Below are positions 17,146 to 29,518 of a DNA stretch of 64,000 nt, piece after piece. Both the position numbers and the translations under genes were made by a program. The stretch spans positions 1-64,000 of the forward strand of contig CAIKND010000128.1 in the NCBI GenBank assembly GCA_903828675.1, in the 5' to 3' direction. Below the pieces are notes generated by a model that did not search any database, was not told the origin of the DNA, and saw only the letters and a list, made by a program, of their open reading frames with translations. Every line of letters begins with the position of its first letter. Position 1 is the first letter of the stretch. The stretch is from an uncultured Acidobacteriaceae bacterium. GTDB lineage: Bacteria > Acidobacteriota > Terriglobia > Terriglobales > Acidobacteriaceae.

Positions 17146-17740
17146 CCCTGTGTTCCCTGCTTTCTTTAAGGACCTCTGATTCAGTTCTATTCCACGCCGA
17201 GCATTCCGTCTGGGGCTGAAGAGGCTGCGGAAAAAGGCCTGAGTTTGGCTCGATGCCTAATTGCAATGCAGCAGGGGCTAAAGCCCTCATTTGTTCTCAG
17301 CGGTTTGCGGCCCGATTGAAGTCGTGCCCTAAAAAGAAACAACAATGCAAGTTCAACAAACCAAGGTATCGTGATAGAGTTCTACGGACTCCCACCCATC
17401 GGACAAAAACAAAGACATCCGATCGATGGGGCACAGTTGCATTCCTCGTGGGTCGGCAGCGCCGGTGGAGGACTGATACAAAACTTGCCTGTCTCTCTCG
17501 AACATTGAGTTCTTCCGCAGCCTGTGAAGCCCTCTTCTATATTCCACTACTTGTGGCGCGGCGACCCAGAGGGTATCCCGGCCGTGCCCTTTCAAAACAG
17601 CGCCTTAATCAGAGGTTCTGCATTTCCGGAGGATTCGCCGTTACTAAGTTTGAATTTCTATCGTTGATCTGCCGCGGGTTACAGTCGCAAAGGTGTGGAG
17701 TGCCCCTGGAACACTCCGTAATTCATGGCCGGCGACGGCT
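17146..17740. other. Intergenic region with repeat-like hairpins
   Basis: This 595-nt gap has no convincing gene; the plus-strand frame 17253-17744 has no ribosome site and an implausible composition (many Arg, Cys and Ser). The left half carries GGGGCTGAAG and GGGGCTAAAGCCC motifs described separately. The rest shows nothing recognisable. Confidence 0.45.
17208..17336. repeat. REP-like cluster of GGGCTAAAGCCC-type hairpins
   Basis: Contains GGGGCTGAAGAGGCT near 17211, AGGGGCTAAAGCCCT near 17274 and a GATTGAAGTCGTGCCC arm near 17314. Short stems of this style recur between genes of Terriglobia; the comparison to other genomes is from memory, not computed. Confidence 0.4.
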
Positions 17741-20700
17741 CTAAGAGCGAGTCGTGGCTGCTTGCTTTGTAAAACGGACAAGAAATGCCTCAAAATCCAT
17801 GACCGGCAGCGCTCGGCTGAAAAGATAGCCCTGGAAACTATGACAGCCGAGGCCGAGGAGGAATCCCCGCTGTTCTTCTGTTTCAACGCCCTCGGCTATA
17901 ACCGGCAAGTCCATGGCCTGGCCGATCGAGATGATGGCTCGTGCAATCGTTGCACTGGTATGGTCAGTCAGGATTTCGCGTATGAACGAGATGTCGATCT
18001 TCAAATGATCCAGGGGCAGGCGCTTGAGATACGACAGAGACGAGTATCCGGTGCCGAAGTCGTCCAAGCTGAACTTTATCCCGTGCGATTTGAGTTTCGT
18101 CATCTTGGCGATGATGTCCTCGAAGTCTTGAACCATGACGCCTTCGGTGAGTTCAAGTTCCAGATTCGTCGCGTTGGCGCCAGAGCGTTCGAGTATCTGG
18201 AGAACCTGATCGACAAAATCCGGCTGGCTGAAATGGCGTGCGCTGATGTTCACGGCAATTCTTAGATGGGATGTATCCTTACGCTGCGCCCAGGCCACGA
18301 GCTGTTTGCAGGCATCCTCCAACCCCCACACGCCAATCGCGACAATCTGTCCAGTCTCCTCGGCAAGGGGAATAAAGTCGTTGGGTAGCACGAGTCCGCG
18401 CGTGGGGTGTTGCCAGCGGATAAGGGATTCGACCCCAGTCAGGCGGCCATTCATGATTTGGGGCTGATAGTAGGCCTGGAACTGGTGTTCTTCAATTCCT
18501 CGCCGGATGTCATCGACCAGTGTCATGCGAGCGTTGACGGCGGTCTGCAATGCCGGGACAAAGAAGCTGATTCTGTTGCGGCCCTCAGCCTTTGCCTGGT
18601 AAAGGGCAATTTCCACCTGCTGCAGAATCTCATTGGTGCCATCGCTGGGATCACCGAAGACCGTCACGCCCACGCTTGCAGTGGCGCGACATTCGTGGCG
18701 AGCGAGCAAGAAAGGCTGGTCAATTGCCGCGAGGATCTTGTCGGCTACCATTTTCGCGTGGGCGGCCACTTCCTCGGGGATCTTGCTCAGGTCTTTCAAC
18801 ATCACTACAAATTCATCGCCTCCGATGCGAGCCACTGTGTCGGCTTTACCTAGGCAGGAGGTGATACGCTGGGCAACCTCCTGAAGCATCAGGTCGCCGA
18901 GAGAATGGCCGAGCGAGTCATTCAGGGCCTTGAAGTTGTCGAGATCGATCATCAGCAAGGTTTGCTTGAGACCGCTGCGAATGGCGTTGGCCTGCGCCTG
19001 ACGCAGTTCGTCAAGCAAAAGGCGGCGGTTGGGCAGGCTGGTCAACGGGTCGAGAAAGGCGAGCTTATAGATTTCGTCCTCGGCTGCCAGCGTAGCCGAA
19101 AGGTCCCGGACACTGGAAAAAACGTGGGGAACACCGTCCAGATCAGCGACCGACGCAGACATCTCCCCCCAGAAGGCCTCTCCGCTTTTCTTGCGGAACT
19201 TGAGCATGAGACCGCGGCACATGTGATCGCGGCTGAATTTCTCGGCCAGTTTCTCAACGTCATCCGGTTGTGCGAGTATTTGGAGTTCTGCCGCGGTCTT
19301 TCCGATAACTTCTTCGCGTTCATAGCCCAGGACTTTGAGGAACTCCGCGTTGACCTCGATGTAAGTCGAATCCATTCTGCTGATTGCCGAGAGGTCAAGG
19401 TTGATCTCGAATGCAGCCCGGAGGCGGGCATTGCTGCTCCGCGTGGCCTCCTGAGCCGCGGCCACTTTCTCTTGGGCCTCGCTGTCAGCCAGCTTCAATG
19501 TGGTGCGGTTGCGCTCCGTGATGTCTTGAATAATGGAAAAGAGCAATTGCCTGCCACCCATTGAAACGGGCGAAGAGTGAACCTCGACGTCGCGTAATTC
19601 GCCAGAGGAAAGCCGCTGGAGGAGGAAGAGATGGTTGCGGCCTCTTTGAACTGCCAATTTGAGATCTGCCTGAATTGCTTCAGCGGGCCGAGGGTTGATC
19701 TGAACGATCGACATTCCGATCATCTCTTCCCGGCTATAGCCGTAGAAGGCCAAGGCAGCCTCATTGGCGTCGAAAATAGTTTCGTTGGAGGGATCGATCA
19801 GCAGAATGACAGAACCGTTCCCCTCAAAGAACTGGCGGTAGAGACTCTCCTTCTCTGCCAGGGCCTGCTGGGCCTGCCTGCGCTCGGTGATGTCGTGGAC
19901 GATAGAGAAGAGCAAATGCCGGCCGGTCACGGTAACCGGTGAGGAATAGACCTCAACGTCGCGCATTTCACCCGAAGCGAGCCGATGAGGGAATATGAAG
20001 TGGTTCTGCTCCTTGTCGAATGCCTTGCGCCATTCCGCGAAGAATTCTTTAGGCGAAAGCATGTTGATCTGGCTGATGGTCATTTCCGTCAGCTGCTGGC
20101 GAGTGTAGCCGTAGTATGCCGCGGCAGCCGGATTAGCGTCTACGATGGCTCCGCTTGCGGGGTCGATCAGCAACATCATCGAGCCGTTAGCTTCAAAGAA
20201 CTGACGGAAGAGCAGCTCGCGCTCTGCCAGCGCCTGCGCTACCAGCCGGCGGTCAGAGATGTCTTCGATGAATCCATGGTAGTAAAGAAGCTGTCCATCG
20301 CGGCCAAGCATCCGGCGTACTTTGAGAGAAACCCAGATGAGCTTTCCGTCCTTGCACTTGCATTGGCATTCATACCCATTAAACTCCCCATTCTCTTCGA
20401 GAAGGTGCAGGTATTTGGCGCGTTCCTCCGGGTCCGCCCAGACATCCTGGGCCAAGGTCCTGACTTTTGCCTTGAACTCTCTGGGAGACTTGTAGCCCAA
20501 CATCCGAGCCATGGCGACGTTCAGGGACCACACTTCTCCGTTAGGCGATGATTGAAAGATCCCCTCGATTGCTCCTTCAAAAATGTCTCTATATTTCTTT
20601 TCTGCCTGCCGGAATGCGTTTTCCGCCGCCCTGCGCTCGGTGATGTCTCTGGCGAAGACTGAAACGCCGGTAATATTGTCTTCAGAAAGAGTGGGGCTGA

Positions 20701-20983
20701 AGGCCATCTCGAGAATCTGGCCATCCAGCAGGGAATGCTCAAGACGAAAAGCGCCATCGGCCATTGCCCGGGTATAGAAGGAAGAAAAAGCCGACACCAT
20801 CTCAGTTGGAGCCAATTCTTCAGCACACGGATCAACCCCTGTATGCACGCCATAAATGGCATGAGCATAACGCAGGAATGTAGAGTTGAAGGCTCTGAGC
20901 CGATGGTTGAGGTCCACCGACCAAATCAGTTCATCGGAACTTTCGATAAGAGCCCTGTAGCTCTGGGGAAGATTAACCGCCAT
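17741..20983 (-). CDS. Multi-PAS GGDEF-EAL protein (cyclic-di-GMP turnover)
   Basis: A 1080-aa cytoplasmic sensor with no membrane span. Five PAS domains fill roughly residues 5-125, 125-245, 250-370, 375-495 and 520-640. PAS 3 and PAS 4 are near-duplicates, each ending with the DVEVxSSPV and DITERR segments. A GGDEF domain (about 650-815) keeps the intact IGGDEFVVML signature, so cyclase activity is possible. An EAL domain (about 825-1075) has ESLIRW in place of EALxRW, and DDFGTGYSSLSYLKRLP; a Ser at the middle position is common in active enzymes. I choose the ATG at 20983, preceded by AAGG, over the GTG two codons earlier. It probably controls c-di-GMP in response to several internal signals. 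Confidence 0.93.
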   Translation of the reverse strand: MAVNLPQSYRALIESSDELIWSVDLNHRLRAFNSTFLRYAHAIYGVHTGVDPCAEELAPTEMVSAFSSFYTRAMADGAFRLEHSLLDGQILEMAFSPTLSEDNITGVSVFARDITERRAAENAFRQAEKKYRDIFEGAIEGIFQSSPNGEVWSLNVAMARMLGYKSPREFKAKVRTLAQDVWADPEERAKYLHLLEENGEFNGYECQCKCKDGKLIWVSLKVRRMLGRDGQLLYYHGFIEDISDRRLVAQALAERELLFRQFFEANGSMMLLIDPASGAIVDANPAAAAYYGYTRQQLTEMTISQINMLSPKEFFAEWRKAFDKEQNHFIFPHRLASGEMRDVEVYSSPVTVTGRHLLFSIVHDITERRQAQQALAEKESLYRQFFEGNGSVILLIDPSNETIFDANEAALAFYGYSREEMIGMSIVQINPRPAEAIQADLKLAVQRGRNHLFLLQRLSSGELRDVEVHSSPVSMGGRQLLFSIIQDITERNRTTLKLADSEAQEKVAAAQEATRSSNARLRAAFEINLDLSAISRMDSTYIEVNAEFLKVLGYEREEVIGKTAAELQILAQPDDVEKLAEKFSRDHMCRGLMLKFRKKSGEAFWGEMSASVADLDGVPHVFSSVRDLSATLAAEDEIYKLAFLDPLTSLPNRRLLLDELRQAQANAIRSGLKQTLLMIDLDNFKALNDSLGHSLGDLMLQEVAQRITSCLGKADTVARIGGDEFVVMLKDLSKIPEEVAAHAKMVADKILAAIDQPFLLARHECRATASVGVTVFGDPSDGTNEILQQVEIALYQAKAEGRNRISFFVPALQTAVNARMTLVDDIRRGIEEHQFQAYYQPQIMNGRLTGVESLIRWQHPTRGLVLPNDFIPLAEETGQIVAIGVWGLEDACKQLVAWAQRKDTSHLRIAVNISARHFSQPDFVDQVLQILERSGANATNLELELTEGVMVQDFEDIIAKMTKLKSHGIKFSLDDFGTGYSSLSYLKRLPLDHLKIDISFIREILTDHTSATIARAIISIGQAMDLPVIAEGVETEEQRGFLLGLGCHSFQGYLFSRALPVMDFEAFLVRFTKQAATTRS

Positions 20984-21846
20984 GCGCACCTTGCTGAGAT
21001 CAAAAACTGCCTTGTTCTGGTCTTGTAATACTCTAAGATGCAGGGGTAATTAGAAGAATCCCCTAAAAGGCGTAAAAGTGCAATTGGCTATTGCGGCTAT
21101 AGTAATCTTGCGAATTACTTACTTTTGTGATATGCGGAAGTTTTCGCCCTGCGCAAACCGGTCATTCCCCTGTGCGGGCGGAGGGGAAATGCCCTATGCG
21201 GCATACGGATTTTATCGTGCCACCTGGAGCACAAAAGGCACTAACAACTCTATCAACAGCTATTTGCACCGTTGACATGGACGATATCGGACTGCTGAAA
21301 ATATGTAAATCGCGGAAAGCTTGATGTCGGTGAATTGGAGATGCCCAGCGCGGGACAAAACTCAGGTACTGCGTATCAAGAGTGGACCATTGAGCAATGT
21401 TTCGATGCTGCAAACCGGCGGCGGACCAGGTTAGTGTTCGTCTGATTGCAAGGCCTTGATACACATCTGCAACTGCACGGTTGCCCTGGCGGACATAGCA
21501 GGGCTACTGGCTCTGCACGTTGGTGGTGCAGATGTCGCTCATCTTCGGCACCACCTGCCCGTAAATACCCCTATCTCTGCAGATCCTCATAGCCGTCCGC
21601 GGTCAGTGCAACATCTTTGCGCTGTGCGAATAGTCGACGCAACCGAGTTTCACAAGCAAGCGTTTACCGGTCAAACGCGGACTTTACACTCAGTAAATTC
21701 TCTTACTGAAAGACAGTCGTGTGCTTGCCTACAACAAAGTCAGCTTCTCCGTGGCGTTTCCTAAATTGATATATCGAGGATTTCGATATATCGTTGTCTT
21801 GCCGATTCAAAGGATAGAATTCTCGACTCATTCTGGAGCCACGTTC
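20984..21846. other. Long intergenic region upstream of LysR
   Basis: An 863-nt gap between the divergent GGDEF-EAL gene and the LysR gene. Short frames inside (for example 21078-21275 and 21456-21764, plus strand) lack ribosome sites and plausible composition. The only clear structure is the inverted repeat at 21768-21792. Confidence 0.5.
21768..21792. promoter_or_regulatory. 10-bp perfect inverted repeat before the LysR gene
   Basis: GATATATCGA, five bases, then TCGATATATC. It lies 55 nt upstream of the LysR start codon, a typical site for autoregulation or for another repressor. The arms are exact. Confidence 0.55.
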
Positions 21847-22734
21847 ATGAATACAACAATCGACCAGTGGGAAGTGCTGGAAGCGGTGGTCCAGTTGGGT
21901 AGTTTTGCAGCTGCCGCATCGAAGTTGAATCGTTCACAATCGACTATCAGTTACGCAGTTTCCAGGCTCCAGGATCAGTTCAAGACGCCACTGCTTGAAA
22001 TGAAGGGCCGAAAGGCGCAACTCACCGAAGCTGGAAAGGCGTTGCTGGCGGATGTAGAGCCGTTGCTCAGCGGGTTTCGGGCACTCGAACAAAGAGCTGC
22101 GTCTTTGGCTGCCGGAGGTGAGACCGAGATCACTCTCTCCGTTGACAGTGTTTATCCGGACGATCGGCTCTTTGCCGCACTCGCAGAACTGACGCGCGTT
22201 TATCCCCACACCCATGTGAAGCTGCATCGCGGTACTTTCCTGTCCTCCGTGAATGAGTTCGCAAACCATGGCGCTGATTTGTGTATTGTTGGAACGCCGC
22301 CGCAAGAGCATTTGATCAAGCCGGTCCTCGATATACGAATCAGAGCCGTCGCCAGAGCTGACCATCCCCTGAGTGCCGGAGAGCGGCTATTGACGCGAAT
22401 GGACTTGATTCAGCGCCTTGCCGTAGTCATCGAAGGAGCGACCGGCCCGGCACCCAGACGACAACCACATGCTCCAGCGCAACGCCAAATAGATGTGACT
22501 TCAATTGAATCTGCGATTGAGGCCGTGCGCAGCGGGTTGTGCTTCGGATGGCTGCCGGTTTACAGAATCCTACCCTACCTGGAATCCGGAGAACTAGTCG
22601 GACTGCGGCTGCCAACGGGCGTTGAGCGGTTCGCGCGGTTGTCCCTGGTTCTTAAGGATTTCGATTCGACCAGCCGGGAAAGGAATTATCTTGCTGAACT
22701 CTTCGGCGCAAATCGTGAGGTGGAAGTGCTTTGA
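21847..22734 (+). CDS. LysR family transcriptional regulator
   Basis: A 295-aa regulator. Residues 5-63 form the winged helix-turn-helix (QWEVLEAVVQLGSFAAAASK, then LNRSQSTISYAVSRLQDQ), the standard LysR DNA-binding unit. The remainder is the two-lobed effector-binding domain (ITLSVDSVYPDDRLFAALAEL and onward). The frame is open to 21721, but the ATG at 21847 gives the canonical N-terminus. It is convergent with the carboxylesterase gene, so that gene is not an automatic target. The effector is unknown. Confidence 0.92.
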   Translation: MNTTIDQWEVLEAVVQLGSFAAAASKLNRSQSTISYAVSRLQDQFKTPLLEMKGRKAQLTEAGKALLADVEPLLSGFRALEQRAASLAAGGETEITLSVDSVYPDDRLFAALAELTRVYPHTHVKLHRGTFLSSVNEFANHGADLCIVGTPPQEHLIKPVLDIRIRAVARADHPLSAGERLLTRMDLIQRLAVVIEGATGPAPRRQPHAPAQRQIDVTSIESAIEAVRSGLCFGWLPVYRILPYLESGELVGLRLPTGVERFARLSLVLKDFDSTSRERNYLAELFGANREVEVL

Positions 22735-22796
22735 ATTCCGCACAGGAATTCGGCCCGGGATCGCGGCGTTGCTAGCCTGAGCGGGTAGCTGAGAAG

Positions 22797-22821
22797 ACTC
22801 CCCCGCTAAAGACGGGGGAGT
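22797..22821. terminator. Strong hairpin after the LysR gene
   Basis: ACTCCCCCG and CGGGGGAGT form a perfect 9-bp stem around a 7-nt loop. It sits between convergent genes and could end transcription from both sides, though the T run is short. Confidence 0.55.
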
Positions 22822-22906
22822 TTCTGGTAATTTGCACGACGGTATCACCGCCTTGCCGGCAGATGCAGATTGCAGTTCTGGATCCACAGGTGCCTGTTGA
22901 ATACGC

Positions 22907-24592
22907 TCAACTCAATAAGATCTTGCGTGTGATCCCTTCCGGATCATCGACCATGCGGCATTCGTTGTCGAAGACCATGGTCTTGCAGCTATCCGGGTCA
23001 GTTGGCGTCCAGGTCAAGCCTGGCTGGCTGGGATTGCCCGTGCTGGCGAAGTTCGCCCACGCAGTGGCCATCTTCTTCGCCAGCGCCTGTGCCTCAGGTG
23101 TATTGCCTGTGCCTTGTTCGCACCGTTTGGTGTTGTCGAAGCAGAACGCGAGTTCAGCGGTATGCCATGCGCCCGCATCTTCCAGCATCGGCGATTGCCA
23201 TGTGAAGTAGTACGCAAAGGCGGGCGCCGCCTTAAGGTCGTGCTTCAATTTGGACATCTTCACCACATTGTTCCGCATGGAGAGTCCGTTCAACCCCGGG
23301 CCAGCGCACATATACGACAGCGTGCGGATGCTCTTGTGCGGATGCGCCTTTTTCAAGCCGGCAACCAGTGCGGTTGCCTTCTCTTCACCATAGGATTTTA
23401 CGAGGGTGGCATGCCACTCTTCCTCGGTTGGACGGGAGCGCATACGGTTGCCCTCTTCGCTCACCGACCCCATCAACATTGGCACATTCTTCGAGATCTC
23501 AGGAGCAGCGTCCGAGAACGATCGCATCGTAATTACATGTCCGTCAACGCTGGGGCTCCATCCGGCACGCGGAGGTCCAAACGGTCCAGGCGCACCCGCC
23601 CCGCGGGGATACATCCGGGCCGAGACAGCAGTTCCCGCCTTGTTCAGTTTCGACCATTCCATCTTCTGCAGCGCTCCAATATCATGAATGCCAATGCCAA
23701 GTTCCTTCACGATTTCCCGCGCATACTCTTTCTGCAGTTCACCCGTCGGGATGTTGCCCCCGCCGCCCGATTGCACAGATGCGCGATGGATCAGCCCTGC
23801 TGCTGACGGCATGCCCAACAGCGTCGTAACCTTGGAGCCGCCGCCGGACTGGCCGTAGATCATCACCTTGTCAGGATCGCCGCCGAAGTTCGAGATGTTC
23901 TCCTGAACCCACTTCAGAGCCGCAACCAGGTCCGTCATGCCCACATTGACTGACTCATCGTAGGCGGAGCCCCCAACTTCAGAGACATCCAGAAACCCAA
24001 GCGCGTTGAGCCGGTGATTCACCGACACCTGGACCACGTCGTGATGCCGCGCCATCTGAGCGCCTTCATGCGAAGCCAGTTCATACGACGAACCAAAGCT
24101 GTACCCGCCTCCATGGATATAGAACATGACCGCGCGCTTGCCCGTCAGGCTGGGGGTCCAAATGTTCAGCTTGAGCATGTCTTCGCTCTGATAGCCATCG
24201 TCCCAGTCCTGCAGAAACGTTTGCTCGATCCCCGTCCAGTCATGCAGGTTCTGTGGGCAGTTGCCCCCGTAGATCAATGCGGGATACTCATCCTTCCAAG
24301 GTACGGGAGGCTTTGCCGGCAACCAGCGGTTCTCTCCGCCAGTGTCTTGTCCGTAAGGAATGCCCTTGAACGTGAACACGTCTCCGGCCAAAAAACCCCG
24401 AACCTTGCCGTACTGAGTATGCGCGATTGCAGTGCGCGGAGTAGTGCAAACCCCTGGTTCCTGATGGGCTGCAGTTTTGGTGCTATCCATCGCAAGAGCC
24501 GGCTGCCCCAGGGCGACGCTCATTCCCGCCGTTGCAGAAAAAATCAGAGCCTCACGACGATTCATGAGGATACGATTGCCAGATTGTGACAT
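22907..24592 (-). CDS. Type B carboxylesterase, Tat-type signal
   Basis: Alpha/beta-hydrolase of the carboxylesterase type B family, 561 aa. Residues 10-35 (NRREALIF then a hydrophobic run to ALAM) look like a twin-arginine export signal. The nucleophile elbow is GQSGGGS, with the serine near residue 246; the oxyanion-hole segment is IHGGGYSFGS; the catalytic histidine is likely in AWHTAELAF. Start at 24592 is chosen for a weak GGAA upstream; a later ATG (24565) begins directly at the Tat motif and is a real alternative. It probably hydrolyses esters of plant polymers outside the cytoplasm, as neighbouring genes do. Confidence 0.85.
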   Translation of the reverse strand: MSQSGNRILMNRREALIFSATAGMSVALGQPALAMDSTKTAAHQEPGVCTTPRTAIAHTQYGKVRGFLAGDVFTFKGIPYGQDTGGENRWLPAKPPVPWKDEYPALIYGGNCPQNLHDWTGIEQTFLQDWDDGYQSEDMLKLNIWTPSLTGKRAVMFYIHGGGYSFGSSYELASHEGAQMARHHDVVQVSVNHRLNALGFLDVSEVGGSAYDESVNVGMTDLVAALKWVQENISNFGGDPDKVMIYGQSGGGSKVTTLLGMPSAAGLIHRASVQSGGGGNIPTGELQKEYAREIVKELGIGIHDIGALQKMEWSKLNKAGTAVSARMYPRGAGAPGPFGPPRAGWSPSVDGHVITMRSFSDAAPEISKNVPMLMGSVSEEGNRMRSRPTEEEWHATLVKSYGEEKATALVAGLKKAHPHKSIRTLSYMCAGPGLNGLSMRNNVVKMSKLKHDLKAAPAFAYYFTWQSPMLEDAGAWHTAELAFCFDNTKRCEQGTGNTPEAQALAKKMATAWANFASTGNPSQPGLTWTPTDPDSCKTMVFDNECRMVDDPEGITRKILLS

Positions 24593-25127
24593 AAAGATTC
24601 CATCTCTTCCTTATGGTTATTGAGTCATCACGCTGCCATGCGCAGTCGGGAAATGGACTCAGCTTGTTCTTATGGAGACGCACCCAGCGTGCCTGGGCAA
24701 GAAAGCGTATTCCCGAGGGACATTAGAGGGCTGCCCAATCGCCTGTCAAGCTGAAGGCTGTTGATAAGCGCACCAAAGCGCCAGGAAAACGCAATATCTA
24801 AAATATCGATGAGAATGTTCTAAAAATCCTGCTTTTCAGCCTCATGCTTTGTGGATACTATGCTCTTGTTCTGAAAAAGCGATTTACTTCTGTCTGGGTA
24901 AACGATTTCCGAATGAAGAGCAAGTCGCGCAAATGCGTGCAACGGAAGTCAACTTTTGCGGATATATCGCAACATCGCATGAATGCGACGGCGGGTTTGC
25001 AGATGAACTCATGAACGGCGTTAGCGTGAAGTGATTTGAATGTGTTCGCTGACAAACCACCTGTTTGCCGCCTAATGATCAGACAGCAAAGAAGAAATCT
25101 AGCCGGTACAAAGGATAGGGACGGTGC
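24593..25127. other. Intergenic region between divergent esterase genes
   Basis: No gene recognised. An AATATCGAT word at about 24802 resembles half of the LysR-upstream repeat at 21768, but no full palindrome is present. The plus-strand frame 24849-25034 has no ribosome site and Cys-rich, protein-unlike composition. Confidence 0.4.
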
Positions 25128-25286
25128 ATGATGAGGGCAGGAATTTTTGTATTCGCAGCAACGGCGTTGTGGTTTGGGGGCACTGTCGCATCCACCGCTC
25201 AACAGGCTGGGCAGACTGTTCCTGACCAACTGAAGGTTGCAGCGGGAGGTCAATCGATCGCGAGCAGCCCCCGTGACCGAAGATAG
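25128..25286 (+). CDS. Possible small secreted peptide or gene remnant
   Basis: A 52-codon frame whose product begins MMRAGIFVFAATALWFG followed by VASTAQQAG, the look of a cleavable signal peptide, and then only about 25 more residues. After the stop, another frame continues with coding-like residues (VTEDSLGGDAAVRDTT) to a TGA near 25357, so this may be the 5' end of a frameshifted, decayed exported protein. No clear ribosome site is visible. No homologue is recognised. Confidence 0.3.
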   Translation: MMRAGIFVFAATALWFGGTVASTAQQAGQTVPDQLKVAAGGQSIASSPRDRR

Positions 25287-25389
25287 TCTGGGCGGAGACG
25301 CCGCAGTCCGTGACACGACTATTGCGAGTCTTCCGGCACGGCACGTGAATGGTTGAAGCGGAGCCGGGATCGTGCTGCGTTTTCCCTAA

Positions 25390-29413
<4,024 letters not shown>

Positions 29414-29518
29414 GCAGTTCACCAGAGCCTCTATGGTGAATTCTTCTTTCAAGAGGTTCTAGTCTGAATAGAGCCCTCTGAGAACGTGCGAATCAAGCAA
29501 GACGCGAGGAGATAGGAC

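Noticed and set aside
17253-17744. Open frame of 163 codons between the HD gene and the GGDEF-EAL gene
   Set aside because: No ribosome site, Arg/Ser/Cys-rich composition, and it overlaps hairpin repeats and the end of the GGDEF-EAL gene.
22736-22754. GAATTC-flanked inverted repeat after the LysR gene
   Set aside because: Six-base arms that are simple restriction-site words, between convergent genes; no sign of function next to the stronger hairpin at 22797.
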